A stretch of 64,000 nucleotides of DNA, taken from NCBI GenBank assembly GCA_024691425.1, contig JAILNQ010000054.1:1-64000 (forward strand). Direction: 5' to 3'. Origin of the DNA: Lachnospiraceae bacterium (GTDB lineage Bacteria > Bacillota > Clostridia > Lachnospirales > Lachnospiraceae). Numbering within the stretch: position 1 is the stretch's first letter; each line of letters opens with the position of its first letter. Position numbers and translations under genes: made by a program. This document shows positions 16,499-25,707 of the stretch, piece after piece. The notes beneath the pieces were generated by a model, which saw nothing but the letters and a program-made list of their open reading frames with translations, was not told the DNA's origin and did no database searches.

Positions 16499-18172
16499 TT
16501 ATGAGAGCACAACGCGTGCCTCATAAGGCTGAAGCATTCCCTTGATGTGCTCGCTGTAGTTCGATATGAGCTCTTCGCCGGCAAGTGGATCGAACAGATC
16601 GCAGCTGACTGTGTTTTCCGTCCAGTTGCAGGCGACTGTCAGAACCTTCCCGTCAAGTGTGCGCTCATATGCGTAGATCTCACCGCTGTCTTCAAGAAGA
16701 GGGCGGAACTGTCCGTACACTATTATGTCGTTCTCGTGACGGAGCCGTATCAGCTTCTGATAGTAATAGAATACCGAATCCTTATCGGCCATTGCCGCTT
16801 CGGCATTGATCGTAACGTAATTCGGATTGACCGCTATCCAGGGCGTTCCGGTCGAGAACCCCGCGTTTTTGTCAGCGTTCCACTGCATCGGCGTTCTCGC
16901 GTTATCGCGCGCTACGGCAGAGAAGCATTTCAGCATCACTTCGGAAGATATCATCTTATGCTCGGTGACATACTGCCTGTACGCGTTTATCTCCTCGACA
17001 TCCTTGCAGTCATCGGGTGAGGTAAATACCATGTTCGTCATACCGAGCTCCTCGCCCTGATAAACATATGGCGTGCCCTTCATCATGTGGAGGAGGGTGC
17101 CGAGCATCTTGGCTGAGACAACGCGGTACTTTTCCGAATCGTTTCCGAAGCGCGACACGGCGCGCGGCTGATCGTGGTTGTCCCAGTACAGGCTTCCCCA
17201 TGCTTTTCCTTCGAGCTCGAGCTGCCATTTGTTGAGTATCGGGCGCAGTTTTTTCAGGTCCGGATGATCGTATCCCCATTTGCCGAGTATCGGAGTCGTC
17301 GTGGCATCAGTATTCACGTGCTCGAAATGGAATACCATGCCTAGCTCACTCCCTTCGCTGTTCGCGTATTTTTTCGCCTCATCGATCGTCACTCCTGCGG
17401 CTTCTCCGACGGTCATGATGTCATACTTCGAAAGCACCCGGCGGTTCATTTCCTGGATATACTCATGCACGTGAGGACCGTTGCACACATACGGCATGAG
17501 ATCGCCATAGATGCCGTCGGTGACTTCGCCGTCAGGATAATCAGGATCCTTGCTCAGCATGCTTATGACGTCCATCCTGAACCCGTCGATGCCCTTATCA
17601 CACCACCATGTCATCATGTCATAGACGGCGTTCCTGACTTTCTCGTTCTCCCAGTTGAGGTCAGCCTGCTTCTTCGTGAAGCAGTGGAGATAGTACTGTC
17701 CGGTTGTCTCATCATATTCCCAGGCGGGACCGGAGAACAGGGACTGCCAGTTGTTCGGAGGATTATCGCCCTTCCCGTCTTTCCATATGTAATAGTCTCT
17801 GTATTTATTGTCTTTTGATTTTCTGCTCTCTATAAACCACGGATGTTCATCGGATGTATGGTTCACGACGAGGTCCATGACGATCTTCAGGCCGAGTTCA
17901 TGAGAGCGCGCGAGCATCCTGTCAAAATCATCCATCGTCCCGAATTCGTCCATGATCTCGCGGTAGTCGGAGATGTCGTAGCCGTTGTCGTCGTTCGGGC
18001 TTTTATATATCGGTGAAAGCCAGATCACGTCTATACCGAGTTCCTTCAGATAAGGAAGATGCTCCGTGATCCCGTTCAGATCCCCGATCCCGTCGCCGTT
18101 GCTGTCCGAAAAGCTCCTCGGATATATCTGATATACGACTGATTCCTTCCACCATGCTCTTTTTTCGTTCAT
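16499..18172 (-). CDS. GH13 oligo-1,6-glucosidase
   Basis: A 557-residue cytoplasmic alpha-glucosidase. It has the GH13 order: DLVVNHTSDEHPWF, catalytic nucleophile Asp201 in GFRMDV, acid/base Glu257 in VGEAAG, and Asp334 in WDNHDQPR. The valine after the nucleophile (Val202) is the residue typical of alpha-1,6-specific enzymes, where maltases have other residues. The start is set by GGAGG seven bases before ATG at 18172; the longer frame has no such site. It is transcribed divergently from the LacI regulator and cleaves imported isomalto-oligosaccharides or related glucosides. Confidence 0.88.
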   Translation of the reverse strand: MNEKRAWWKESVVYQIYPRSFSDSNGDGIGDLNGITEHLPYLKELGIDVIWLSPIYKSPNDDNGYDISDYREIMDEFGTMDDFDRMLARSHELGLKIVMDLVVNHTSDEHPWFIESRKSKDNKYRDYYIWKDGKGDNPPNNWQSLFSGPAWEYDETTGQYYLHCFTKKQADLNWENEKVRNAVYDMMTWWCDKGIDGFRMDVISMLSKDPDYPDGEVTDGIYGDLMPYVCNGPHVHEYIQEMNRRVLSKYDIMTVGEAAGVTIDEAKKYANSEGSELGMVFHFEHVNTDATTTPILGKWGYDHPDLKKLRPILNKWQLELEGKAWGSLYWDNHDQPRAVSRFGNDSEKYRVVSAKMLGTLLHMMKGTPYVYQGEELGMTNMVFTSPDDCKDVEEINAYRQYVTEHKMISSEVMLKCFSAVARDNARTPMQWNADKNAGFSTGTPWIAVNPNYVTINAEAAMADKDSVFYYYQKLIRLRHENDIIVYGQFRPLLEDSGEIYAYERTLDGKVLTVACNWTENTVSCDLFDPLAGEELISNYSEHIKGMLQPYEARVVLS

Positions 18173-18219
18173 ATTTATCCTCCAAAGTTTAAAGCGGTTC
18201 ATGACAGAGTGTATTTCCA

Positions 18220-18247
18220 CTTATATCATGCACATGGTAAAAGTCAA
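18220..18247 (-). promoter_or_regulatory. Promoter of the GH13 glucosidase gene
   Basis: On the minus strand, TTGACT (18247-18242), a 16-bp spacer and TATAAG (18225-18220) lie about 40 bases upstream of the ATG. Confidence 0.6.
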
Positions 18248-18269
18248 CACTTATTTTGCGTTTTGTGTT
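18246..18269. promoter_or_regulatory. Candidate LacI-type operator
   Basis: AACAC-N14-GTGTT is an inverted repeat in the shared regulatory region. It contains a core TTTTGCGTTTT with the central CG usual in LacI operators. It abuts the -35 of the glucosidase promoter and the -10-like TAAAAT of the regulator gene. Confidence 0.4.
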
Positions 18270-18315
18270 AAAATGACAGATGTGACCTACGATATTCCGT
18301 TTCTGGAGGAAATGT

Positions 18316-19278
18316 ATGCCTGGTATCAGGGAAATAGCAGAGCGTGCGGGAGTTTCGATCTCAACCGTGTCGAACGTTCTTCATAATAAAAACAGCGCTT
18401 CGGCACAGACGCGCGAGAAGATTTTAGCGATCGCCGAAGAACTCGGCTATGATCTGCCCGTTGCGAAGAAGCGCAAAAATCATACGATCATATGCAACAT
18501 CAGCGATTTCGACGCGCTGTACTATCTTGACATACTTCACGGCATCAGCGATTTCACGAATGCCAAGGGATACAGCATGCTCATCTGTACGGGAGAGAAC
18601 TTTCTTCATTATGCGGATCCCGAGGTTGTCTGCGGATGCATCGTCAATGACGTCAAGACGGCAGATGATGACCTTCTGAAGGTTGCAGATAAAGGGATTC
18701 CCATAATAGTGCTCGACCGCGAGGTGAACAATCCGAGGATTAAGAGCATCGTGGTCAACAACTATGCGGCCGAAAAGCAGCTTACGGAAGGCTTGATCGA
18801 TGCCGGGTACACGAAATTCGCGTTTCTCGCAGGACTCAATACCGCCGACAATAGGGACAGATACGCGGCATTCCGCGATGCGCTTAAAGAACATGATCTT
18901 ACGTTCCGCAGGAACGATTATTATGAAGGTGACTGGCGTGAAAAGAGCGGCGCTCAGGCAGCCCGCATTCTGATGCTTTCGGAAGAGATGCCGGAGATAC
19001 TCATCTGTGCTAACGACATGATGGCGCTCGGTGCGATAAGGATGATGACAAAGAACGGACTGCGCATACCGGATGACATTGCTGTCGCAGGATTCGATGA
19101 CATCATAATATCGCGCTATGCGGAGCTTACGACCGTCACCGTGCCCGATTATGAGCGCGGGTATCTTGCCGCGCAGGCGCTCATCGACATACTCGACGGC
19201 AAGGGTGATTTCGAGACGGTGCGCATAGGAGCGAGAGTCAAGTGGAGGAAGACCACGAAAAATTTTCGTAAAAATTAA
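18316..19278 (+). CDS. LacI family transcriptional regulator
   Basis: A 320-residue regulator with the N-terminal helix-turn-helix (IREIAERAGVSISTVSNVLH, residues 4-23), hinge, and a periplasmic-binding-protein-like sugar sensor (CANDMMALGAIRMM and VAGFDDIIISRYAELTTV). A GGAGG site precedes the ATG. It sits between the divergent glucosidase gene and the sugar uptake and phosphorolysis operon, so it is the likely local repressor of both. The ligand is probably the imported oligosaccharide or a breakdown product. Confidence 0.9.
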   Translation: MPGIREIAERAGVSISTVSNVLHNKNSASAQTREKILAIAEELGYDLPVAKKRKNHTIICNISDFDALYYLDILHGISDFTNAKGYSMLICTGENFLHYADPEVVCGCIVNDVKTADDDLLKVADKGIPIIVLDREVNNPRIKSIVVNNYAAEKQLTEGLIDAGYTKFAFLAGLNTADNRDRYAAFRDALKEHDLTFRRNDYYEGDWREKSGAQAARILMLSEEMPEILICANDMMALGAIRMMTKNGLRIPDDIAVAGFDDIIISRYAELTTVTVPDYERGYLAAQALIDILDGKGDFETVRIGARVKWRKTTKNFRKN

Positions 19279-19328
19279 GTAAAATCTTCCGAGGATTTTA
19301 CTAAAAATATTATGATTTTACTAAAATC
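19278..19328. repeat. Cluster of AGTAAAATC repeats
   Basis: AGTAAAATC (19278-19286) faces GATTTTACT (19294-19302), and a second GATTTTACTAAAA follows 20 bp later (19314-19326). The first pair forms a 9-bp stem over 7 bases. It may be a multi-site operator between the regulator gene and the transport operon, or part of the regulator's mRNA end. Confidence 0.4.
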
Positions 19329-19330
19329 AC

Positions 19331-19370
19331 AATGCGGATTGGTTATTAGGCATAAACCACCGCATTTTTT
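19331..19370 (+). terminator. Terminator after the LacI gene
   Basis: AATGCGG and CCGCATT pair, with further ATAACCA-type pairing inside, followed by a run of eight T. It ends the regulator transcript, or may act on read-through into the transport operon. Confidence 0.7.
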
Positions 19371-19402
19371 TTGTCTGAAATAAATAAAAAAACAGGGGGC
19401 TG

Positions 19403-19432
19403 TTGTATGTCTTTCAGCGAACATCTGATAAT
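19403..19432 (+). promoter_or_regulatory. Possible promoter of the sugar uptake operon
   Basis: TTGTAT, an 18-bp spacer and GATAAT lie about 80 bases upstream of the binding-protein start. Matches are moderate. Confidence 0.35.
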
Positions 19433-19480
19433 TGAGCCATAAACAGATAGATCCCGGAGAAGGGAAATGTTTCATTTTCA

Positions 19481-19495
19481 TTGCACGATGTGCAA
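19481..19495. promoter_or_regulatory. Short palindrome next to the ribosome binding site
   Basis: TTGCAC-GAT-GTGCAA is a perfect 6-bp inverted repeat ending about 8 bases before the AAAGGAGG site of the binding-protein gene. It could be an operator or an mRNA hairpin affecting translation. Confidence 0.35.
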
Positions 19496-19514
19496 AAGTA
19501 AAGGAGGAAAACGA

Positions 19515-20846
19515 ATGAAAAAGAAAGTATTTGCTATCATGCTTGCGGCAGCAACGGTCTGTGCCACACTCAGCGCCTGCGCCGGAACAGCAGCACCTGC
19601 AGCTCCTGCAGCAGATGCATCAACGGAAGCGGCGGCTCCCGCTGAAACACCTGAAGGCGGCATAAGGCTCGTCAACAACAAGGTTGAGGTTGATGAAGGC
19701 CTCAAGAAGCTTGCAAAGGCTTATGAAGAAAAGACGGGAGTTCCCGTTGTCATCGAGTCTCTCGGCGGCGGTATTGATACGCAGGCTACTCTTAAAGGTT
19801 ACTACCAGGCAGACAACATGCCCGACATCTTCGTATTTGAAGGAGATATTCATTATCCTACATGGGAAGGACTTCTTGCAGATCTCTCCGACGAAGCTTG
19901 GGTAAACGATACGGAAGCTGAATATGTAAGGGACGGAAAGGTTTACGGTTTCCCGACCACGACAGAAGCTATCGGACTCGCATACAACGCAGACATCCTC
20001 GCTAAGGCAGGCGTTGATCCTAAGAGCATCACAGGTCCTGAGAGCATGAGAAAAGCTTTCGAGACGATCGATGCGAAGAAGGATGAGCTCGGACTTACAT
20101 CAGTTCTCGGTTACTATACAGAGTCTTCACAGCTCTGGTGGTCACCCGGCCAGCACGTATTCGGAACATATTTCGATTCAGGACTTGCAAGGGATGACAC
20201 AACTTACATCGATTTGTTCAAGGACGGCGGAAAGCTCGACATGGACCGTGCAACGCCTTGGTCAGAGATGGTAGCGCTCTTTAATGAGTACACGGATCCT
20301 GCAGGTGTTTCAGGAACATATGATGCACAGGTTCTCGGATTCGCATCAGGCAAGTATGCATTCGTAACTCAGGGTTCATGGATCGGCGCAACGCTCATGA
20401 ACGACGACAAGGAAGCGTATGATGCAGCAGGACACTTTGAGATAGGAATGATCCCTTATGCATTCATCGAAGGACAGGATACGATCCTTACGAACTCTCC
20501 TAACTGGTGGGGCGTATACAAGGACGGCAATGTTGAAGAAGCTAAGAAGTTCCTTGCATGGTGCGCAGCAGATGACGGCGGCCAGGAAATCCTTGCTAAG
20601 GACTGCGGATTCATCTCACCTTACGCATCGAACACGCATGCACCTGACGATCCGTTCGCAAAGACGATCGCAGAATACACTGCAGCAGGCACGACATCTT
20701 CATGGCACTGGCTGTCAATGAAGGCAGGTATCGGACAGAACGCAACGGGCGTTGTATTCCAGGATTACGCAATGGGTAATTTCCCTGATGCAAAGACATT
20801 CCTTGATACACTTCAGCAGGTATGCACAAACTACTATGCAAACTGA
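19515..20846 (+). CDS. Sugar ABC transporter substrate-binding lipoprotein
   Basis: A 443-residue family 1 extracellular binding protein. It has a signal peptide with lipobox LSAC (Cys22), an Ala/Pro linker, then the two-lobe fold with PDIFVFEG, YGFPTTTEAIGLAYN and VTQGSWIG, as in oligosaccharide-binding proteins. The start at ATG 19515 follows AAAGGAGG; the longer frame is rejected. It is the first gene of a six-gene operon with a GH65 phosphorylase, so the ligand is likely an alpha-glucobiose or related oligosaccharide. The next gene overlaps its end by 11 bases. Confidence 0.9.
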   Translation: MKKKVFAIMLAAATVCATLSACAGTAAPAAPAADASTEAAAPAETPEGGIRLVNNKVEVDEGLKKLAKAYEEKTGVPVVIESLGGGIDTQATLKGYYQADNMPDIFVFEGDIHYPTWEGLLADLSDEAWVNDTEAEYVRDGKVYGFPTTTEAIGLAYNADILAKAGVDPKSITGPESMRKAFETIDAKKDELGLTSVLGYYTESSQLWWSPGQHVFGTYFDSGLARDDTTYIDLFKDGGKLDMDRATPWSEMVALFNEYTDPAGVSGTYDAQVLGFASGKYAFVTQGSWIGATLMNDDKEAYDAAGHFEIGMIPYAFIEGQDTILTNSPNWWGVYKDGNVEEAKKFLAWCAADDGGQEILAKDCGFISPYASNTHAPDDPFAKTIAEYTAAGTTSSWHWLSMKAGIGQNATGVVFQDYAMGNFPDAKTFLDTLQQVCTNYYAN

Positions 20847-23124
20847 TATAAAACTTGTCAGAAATGAGAATTATGACCCGAAGGAGCTGAATCTCCATGA
20901 AACGCTGTTCTGCAACGCAAACGGCTACATCGGGATCCGGGGCACGCTTGAAGAAGGCGTGCCCAAAGATTTCCCGACGATGCGCGGACAGTATCTCGCA
21001 GGAGCGTATGAGACGATTCCGATGAAGCAGGCGGAGAGCCTATGCAATCTCGTTGAAGAGAAGCAGACGATGCTCAACATCTGCGACACGCAGACCATAT
21101 GCCTTACGGTCTGCAAAGAAGAGTTCATGCCGGCAGCGGGCGGCGTTATCGATAGCGAGAGAATCCTTGACATGGAATGCGGATATACCGAGCGCGTAAC
21201 GCACTGGAAGAGCGCTTCTGGAAAAGAGATAAAGGTCCGCATCAGAAGGATGGCTCATTTCGGAATGAAGGAGCTGTTTACGATCGAGTACGAGGTCGAA
21301 GCGCTGAACTTCTCGGGAGAAGCGGTTTTCGATTCGATACATGATGCTGAAGTAGCGAATTTTTCGGATCCTGATGATCCGAGACTCGCGGATGCCAGCC
21401 CCTGCTATCTGAAGGTTGCTGAGCAGGGATTTTCGGGGAGTGCGTCGTATTCCGTTTCCCGTGCCGAAAACAGCGGCGTAAAGATCGCGGCGGTGACGGA
21501 ACACGTTCTTGATCCGTCGTCGGGCAGCGGCTGCATGATGAGAGAGGAGAACGGCAGGCTCATCACGAGACTCCGCGTTCCCGTCAGGCAGAACGAGAAG
21601 ATCACCGTAATAAAATATGCCGCATTTTCTGATTCCATCCGTGAAAAAGATCCTAAGGCAAAAGCGATGAGCGTGCTGAAGGAGGCAAAGAACAGGCCTA
21701 TAGAAGAGCTCTATGACGAGCAGAAAAAGTATCTTTCGAAGTTCTTTGAACGCTCGCTCATGACCATCGAAGGAGACAATGAGCTCGAGGATGCGGTGCG
21801 GTTCAACATGTACGAGATGCTGTGCGCAGCTCCGCATGATGACCGTTCGGGTATTGCAGCAAAGGGACTTTCGGGCGAAGGATATGAAGGGCATTTCTTC
21901 TGGGACACGGAAATGTACGTCGTTCCGTTCTTCCTTCTCACCGAGCCGTCACTGGCGAAGAACATTCTGTCTTTCCGCTACGCAACGTTACCTGAAGCAA
22001 GAGAGAATGCGGCGCTTCTAGGACACAAAAAAGGCGCTCTCTATCCGTGGAGGACGATAACGGGCAGGGAATGCTCCGGATATTTCCCCAGCGGAAGCGC
22101 GGCATATCATATAAACGGTGCCATAGCTTATGCGGTCATACAGTATTATCTTACAACGTATGATGAAGATTTTCTTCTGGAGAAGGGACTCGAGATCCTC
22201 ATCGAAACCGCGCGGCTCTGGCTCGACACGGGCGTATACGACAGGCAGGGAAGATTCTGCATCCATGAAGTGACCGGCCCGGATGAGTATACGTGCATGG
22301 TGAACAACAACTACTATACGAATGCTTCTGCAAAGCATAATCTTTCGTTCGCCGCATCGCTCTTTGAAAAGTTCAGGAATGATGAGCGAGCTGTACGTCT
22401 TGCCGATAGGATATCAGTCACGGACGATGAGATCGGTAAGATGAAGAAAGCCGCAGAGCATATGTATCTTCCTTACGACAGTGATTACGGCATCAATCCG
22501 CAGGATGATTCGTTCCTCGAAAAACCTGTCTGGGATCTTGCAGCAACCCCGAAGGAAAAGTTTCCGCTGCTGCTTCATTACCATCCGCTCCATCTGTACA
22601 GGTATCAGGTATGCAAGCAGGCCGATACGGTGCTCGCGCATTTCCTGTTCCCGTCGCTCGAGACAAAGGAAACGATGGAGAAGAGCTTCCGGTATTACGA
22701 GAAAATCACTACGCATGATTCATCGCTTTCAACGTGTGTTTTCAGCATGACGGCGTCGATGCTCGGCCTTAAGGACGAAGCGCTTTCGTACTTCGGCGAT
22801 TCCGCTAAGCTCGATCTCATGAACCGTCATGAGAACACAAAGGACGGTGTTCATACCGCGAACATGGGCGGATGCTACATGGCTATCGTGAACGGGTTTG
22901 CGGGACTTCGGATCACCGAGGACGGACTGTCGATAGATCCATATGTTCCCGAGGGACTGAAAAGCTATTCGTTCCCGTTCTCATACAGGGGCAGGAACTT
23001 AAGGCTTACGGTCGAAAAAGATACGGCAGTGCTCGAACTTATAGAAGGAGAGGCGCTGGAATTCAGCGCTGGAGGTAAAAAAGTAGAGCTCGGAAAGGAG
23101 AAACAATGGAAGTGGAAGCTGTGA
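20836..23124 (+). CDS. GH65 alpha-glucoside phosphorylase
   Basis: A 762-residue cytoplasmic enzyme of GH65. It starts with the usual NExLFSLGNGYIG-like block (HETLFCNANGYIGIRG). The catalytic glutamate is Glu484 in TGPDEYT, and the family block NMGGCYMAIVNGFAGL lies near the C-terminus. GH65 phosphorylases split maltose, kojibiose, nigerose or trehalose with phosphate, giving beta-glucose 1-phosphate and glucose with inversion. The adjacent beta-phosphoglucomutase gene fits this product exactly. Which disaccharide is used cannot be read safely. It overlaps the genes on both sides. Confidence 0.88.
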   Translation: MQTDIKLVRNENYDPKELNLHETLFCNANGYIGIRGTLEEGVPKDFPTMRGQYLAGAYETIPMKQAESLCNLVEEKQTMLNICDTQTICLTVCKEEFMPAAGGVIDSERILDMECGYTERVTHWKSASGKEIKVRIRRMAHFGMKELFTIEYEVEALNFSGEAVFDSIHDAEVANFSDPDDPRLADASPCYLKVAEQGFSGSASYSVSRAENSGVKIAAVTEHVLDPSSGSGCMMREENGRLITRLRVPVRQNEKITVIKYAAFSDSIREKDPKAKAMSVLKEAKNRPIEELYDEQKKYLSKFFERSLMTIEGDNELEDAVRFNMYEMLCAAPHDDRSGIAAKGLSGEGYEGHFFWDTEMYVVPFFLLTEPSLAKNILSFRYATLPEARENAALLGHKKGALYPWRTITGRECSGYFPSGSAAYHINGAIAYAVIQYYLTTYDEDFLLEKGLEILIETARLWLDTGVYDRQGRFCIHEVTGPDEYTCMVNNNYYTNASAKHNLSFAASLFEKFRNDERAVRLADRISVTDDEIGKMKKAAEHMYLPYDSDYGINPQDDSFLEKPVWDLAATPKEKFPLLLHYHPLHLYRYQVCKQADTVLAHFLFPSLETKETMEKSFRYYEKITTHDSSLSTCVFSMTASMLGLKDEALSYFGDSAKLDLMNRHENTKDGVHTANMGGCYMAIVNGFAGLRITEDGLSIDPYVPEGLKSYSFPFSYRGRNLRLTVEKDTAVLELIEGEALEFSAGGKKVELGKEKQWKWKL

Positions 23125-23765
23125 TTTTCGATCTTGACGGAGTGCTTGTTCATACAGACAGGTTCCACTATCTGGCATGGGCCGAGCTCGCCGATGAAAA
23201 AGGCATATACTTTGATGAGAACATCAATCAGAGGCTCCGCGGAGTGAGCCGCGAACAGAGCCTTGAGATCATACTTGAAAGATATGACGGACCGGAGCTT
23301 TCTCCTGAAGAAAAAAAGGAGATGACGGATAAGAAGAACGCCACATACCGCAAGTTTCTTGAAAGGATGACGTCCGATGATGTTTCACAAGAGGTCAGGG
23401 ATACGCTGCAGAAACTTAAGGCATCAGGCCTTAAGCTCGCGGTGGGATCCTCAAGCAAGAACACGAAGTTCATTCTTGAAAAGACCGGCCTGGCGGATGA
23501 GTTCGACGCAGTATCCGACGGCACTATGATAAAAAGGACAAAACCGGATCCGGAGGTTTTCCGGCTTGCGGGTAACCTGCTCGGTATGAAGCCGGAAAAG
23601 TGCCTTGTGGTTGAGGATGCTGTTGCCGGGATAGAGGCCGGAAAGGCGGCCGGAATGAAAACGGCAGCATACGGCGAGGCTGCGACTGGCCATATAGCCG
23701 ACTATGATCTTGAACATTTTTCGGATCTTCTGAAGATACTTATAAATCATGCTGACAGGGGGTGA
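23106..23765 (+). CDS. pgmB: Beta-phosphoglucomutase
   Basis: A 219-residue HAD-family enzyme. The nucleophile Asp9 and acid/base Asp11 are in FDLDGVLVHTD, with the phosphate-binding GSSSKN, KPDPEVF and the metal-binding VVEDAVAGIEAG. It converts beta-glucose 1-phosphate from the GH65 enzyme to glucose 6-phosphate. It starts 19 bases inside the upstream gene with a GGAAAGGAG site. The length is normal for the family. Confidence 0.92.
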   Translation: MEVEAVIFDLDGVLVHTDRFHYLAWAELADEKGIYFDENINQRLRGVSREQSLEIILERYDGPELSPEEKKEMTDKKNATYRKFLERMTSDDVSQEVRDTLQKLKASGLKLAVGSSSKNTKFILEKTGLADEFDAVSDGTMIKRTKPDPEVFRLAGNLLGMKPEKCLVVEDAVAGIEAGKAAGMKTAAYGEAATGHIADYDLEHFSDLLKILINHADRG

Positions 23766-23770
23766 ATCAC

Positions 23771-24817
23771 ATGAATTCTGTAGCTAACAAACTGCTTTCG
23801 CCGATACTTCTCATAGCGGGCGCGGCGATGGTCATCATTTCACTTATCATGGACTTTGCAGGAAGCGGATCGTCGCTTAGGGGACCGATGCTCGTGATCG
23901 GTATTCTCGTTTTCTTTGCCGGGCTCTATCTGTTCCCGACTCAGAAACATCATCGGAAGATCGTATATGTCATCTTCCTGTTCCCGCTTCTTTTCACATT
24001 CGCGGTAACGGTCATCATTCCGCTTGTACTCGGAATATGCTATTCGTTCACTGACTGGACCGGAATAAGATTCAACAGCGTTGTCGGACTTACGAACTAC
24101 ATGACGATGTTCAAGGATCCGGCATTCATCTGGTCCATTCTCATAACGTTCATATTCGTTGTGCTGAACATGGTGCTGATTAACCTCGTCGGATTCCTTT
24201 TAGCGCTTCTTTGCACATCGGGTATCAAGGGCGGCGGATTTTTCAGAGCATCATATTTTCTGCCCAACCTTATCGGCGGTATCGTGCTCGGTTACATATG
24301 GCAGTTCGTTTTCAACAACGTCATCATCGATATGACGGACAATATCTCGTGGCTCGCGAGATCGAAGACGGCGCTGTTCGCGATCGTAGTCGTTTACATC
24401 TGGCAGTATGCAGGATATATAATGCTCATTTACATCACCGGTCTTACACAGATACCGGGTGACGTTCTCGAGGCCGCGAAGATCGACGGAGCGAATCCGG
24501 CGCAGACTCTTTTCAAAGTCAAGATACCGATGATAGCATCGACGATCACCATCTGTACGTTCCTGACACTTACGAGCGCGTTCAAGCAGTTCGATGTCAA
24601 CATGGCACTGACGAACGGAGCCGGATCTGTTGCAAACTTCATGGGCAACTATCTTTCGAACGGTACTCAGATGCTCGCGCTCAACATTTATAACACGGCT
24701 ATCTCTAAAAACAATTATGCGCTCGGACAGGCGAAGGCTGTATTCTTCTTCATTATCCTCGCAGTCGTATCGCTTATCCAGGTCCGTGTATCCAATAAGA
24801 AGGAGGTGGAACTGTAA
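23771..24817 (+). CDS. Sugar ABC transporter permease (MalF type)
   Basis: A 348-residue inner-membrane permease with two extra N-terminal helices (about 10-55) before the six-helix core. The EAA loop that docks the ATPase is LEAAKIDGANPAQTLF. ATG at 23771 has GGGGGTG upstream; GTG at 23762 is less likely. It works with the binding protein and the MalG-type permease. No ATPase gene is present here, as is usual in Firmicutes that share one MsmX-type ATPase among importers. Confidence 0.9.
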   Translation: MNSVANKLLSPILLIAGAAMVIISLIMDFAGSGSSLRGPMLVIGILVFFAGLYLFPTQKHHRKIVYVIFLFPLLFTFAVTVIIPLVLGICYSFTDWTGIRFNSVVGLTNYMTMFKDPAFIWSILITFIFVVLNMVLINLVGFLLALLCTSGIKGGGFFRASYFLPNLIGGIVLGYIWQFVFNNVIIDMTDNISWLARSKTALFAIVVVYIWQYAGYIMLIYITGLTQIPGDVLEAAKIDGANPAQTLFKVKIPMIASTITICTFLTLTSAFKQFDVNMALTNGAGSVANFMGNYLSNGTQMLALNIYNTAISKNNYALGQAKAVFFFIILAVVSLIQVRVSNKKEVEL

Positions 24818-25704
24818 TGGGTGAAGGAAGACAGGTAGGAAAAGGCACCAGAGTACGCGCACTCATATGCACGCTCATCGGAATAGTCATAGCGGCATAC
24901 GTTCTGTTCCCGTTTTACCTCGTTCTTTTGAATGCGTTCAAGAACCAGGCGTCAATAGTTGCGAACCCGATCAGTTTCGTCGGGACATCATTCGCACAGC
25001 TGCGGACGAACCTTTCATCGGTCGTCAACAATACTAACTTCAGTTTCTGGTATGCGTTCGGCACATCGGCAGTAATAACGATAATCTCGCTCGTGCTCCT
25101 TGCGGTTCTCGGAGCCATGGCTGCATGGGTCATATCAAGAAACAACAGGAAAAAATGGTCAGTTGTCATCTACATGATCTTCATAGCATCAATGATAATA
25201 CCTTTCCAGGTTGTAATGCTTCCGCTCATCAGCACGTTCAGGGATGTGGGAAAATTCGTAGGCATAAACATGCTTCAGTCAGTTCCCGGAATCGTGTTCG
25301 CATACTGCGGATTCGGCGGAGCGATGACAGTGTTCATTCTCGCAGGATTCATAAAGGGTGTGCCCTATGATCTTGAAGAGGCGGCCGCGATTGACGGATG
25401 CTCACCCGAAGGAACTTTCTTCCGCATCATACTTCCGCTTCTGAAGCCGGTCATTACAACGGTTACGATACTAAACGGAATGTGGATATGGAATGACTAC
25501 CTTCTGCCTTCGCTGATGCTCGGACAGAACGGAAAGGTCAAGACATTGCCGGTTGCAGTTCAGGCATTCGTAGGTTCATACGTTAAGCAGTGGGATCTCA
25601 TTCTTACGGCTGCATTGCTTGCGATACTGCCGATGATAATCATCTTCCTGATAGCACAGAAGCAGATCATGAACGGAATGATCGAAGGAGCGGTGAAAGG
25701 CTAG
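24817..25704 (+). CDS. Sugar ABC transporter permease (MalG type)
   Basis: A 295-residue permease with six predicted helices and an EAA loop (LEEAAAIDGCSPEGTFF). The start overlaps the MalF-type stop (TAATG), with AGGAGG upstream, so the two subunits are made together. It ends three bases before the GH13_4 gene. Confidence 0.9.
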   Translation: MGEGRQVGKGTRVRALICTLIGIVIAAYVLFPFYLVLLNAFKNQASIVANPISFVGTSFAQLRTNLSSVVNNTNFSFWYAFGTSAVITIISLVLLAVLGAMAAWVISRNNRKKWSVVIYMIFIASMIIPFQVVMLPLISTFRDVGKFVGINMLQSVPGIVFAYCGFGGAMTVFILAGFIKGVPYDLEEAAAIDGCSPEGTFFRIILPLLKPVITTVTILNGMWIWNDYLLPSLMLGQNGKVKTLPVAVQAFVGSYVKQWDLILTAALLAILPMIIIFLIAQKQIMNGMIEGAVKG

Positions 25705-25707
25705 AGG

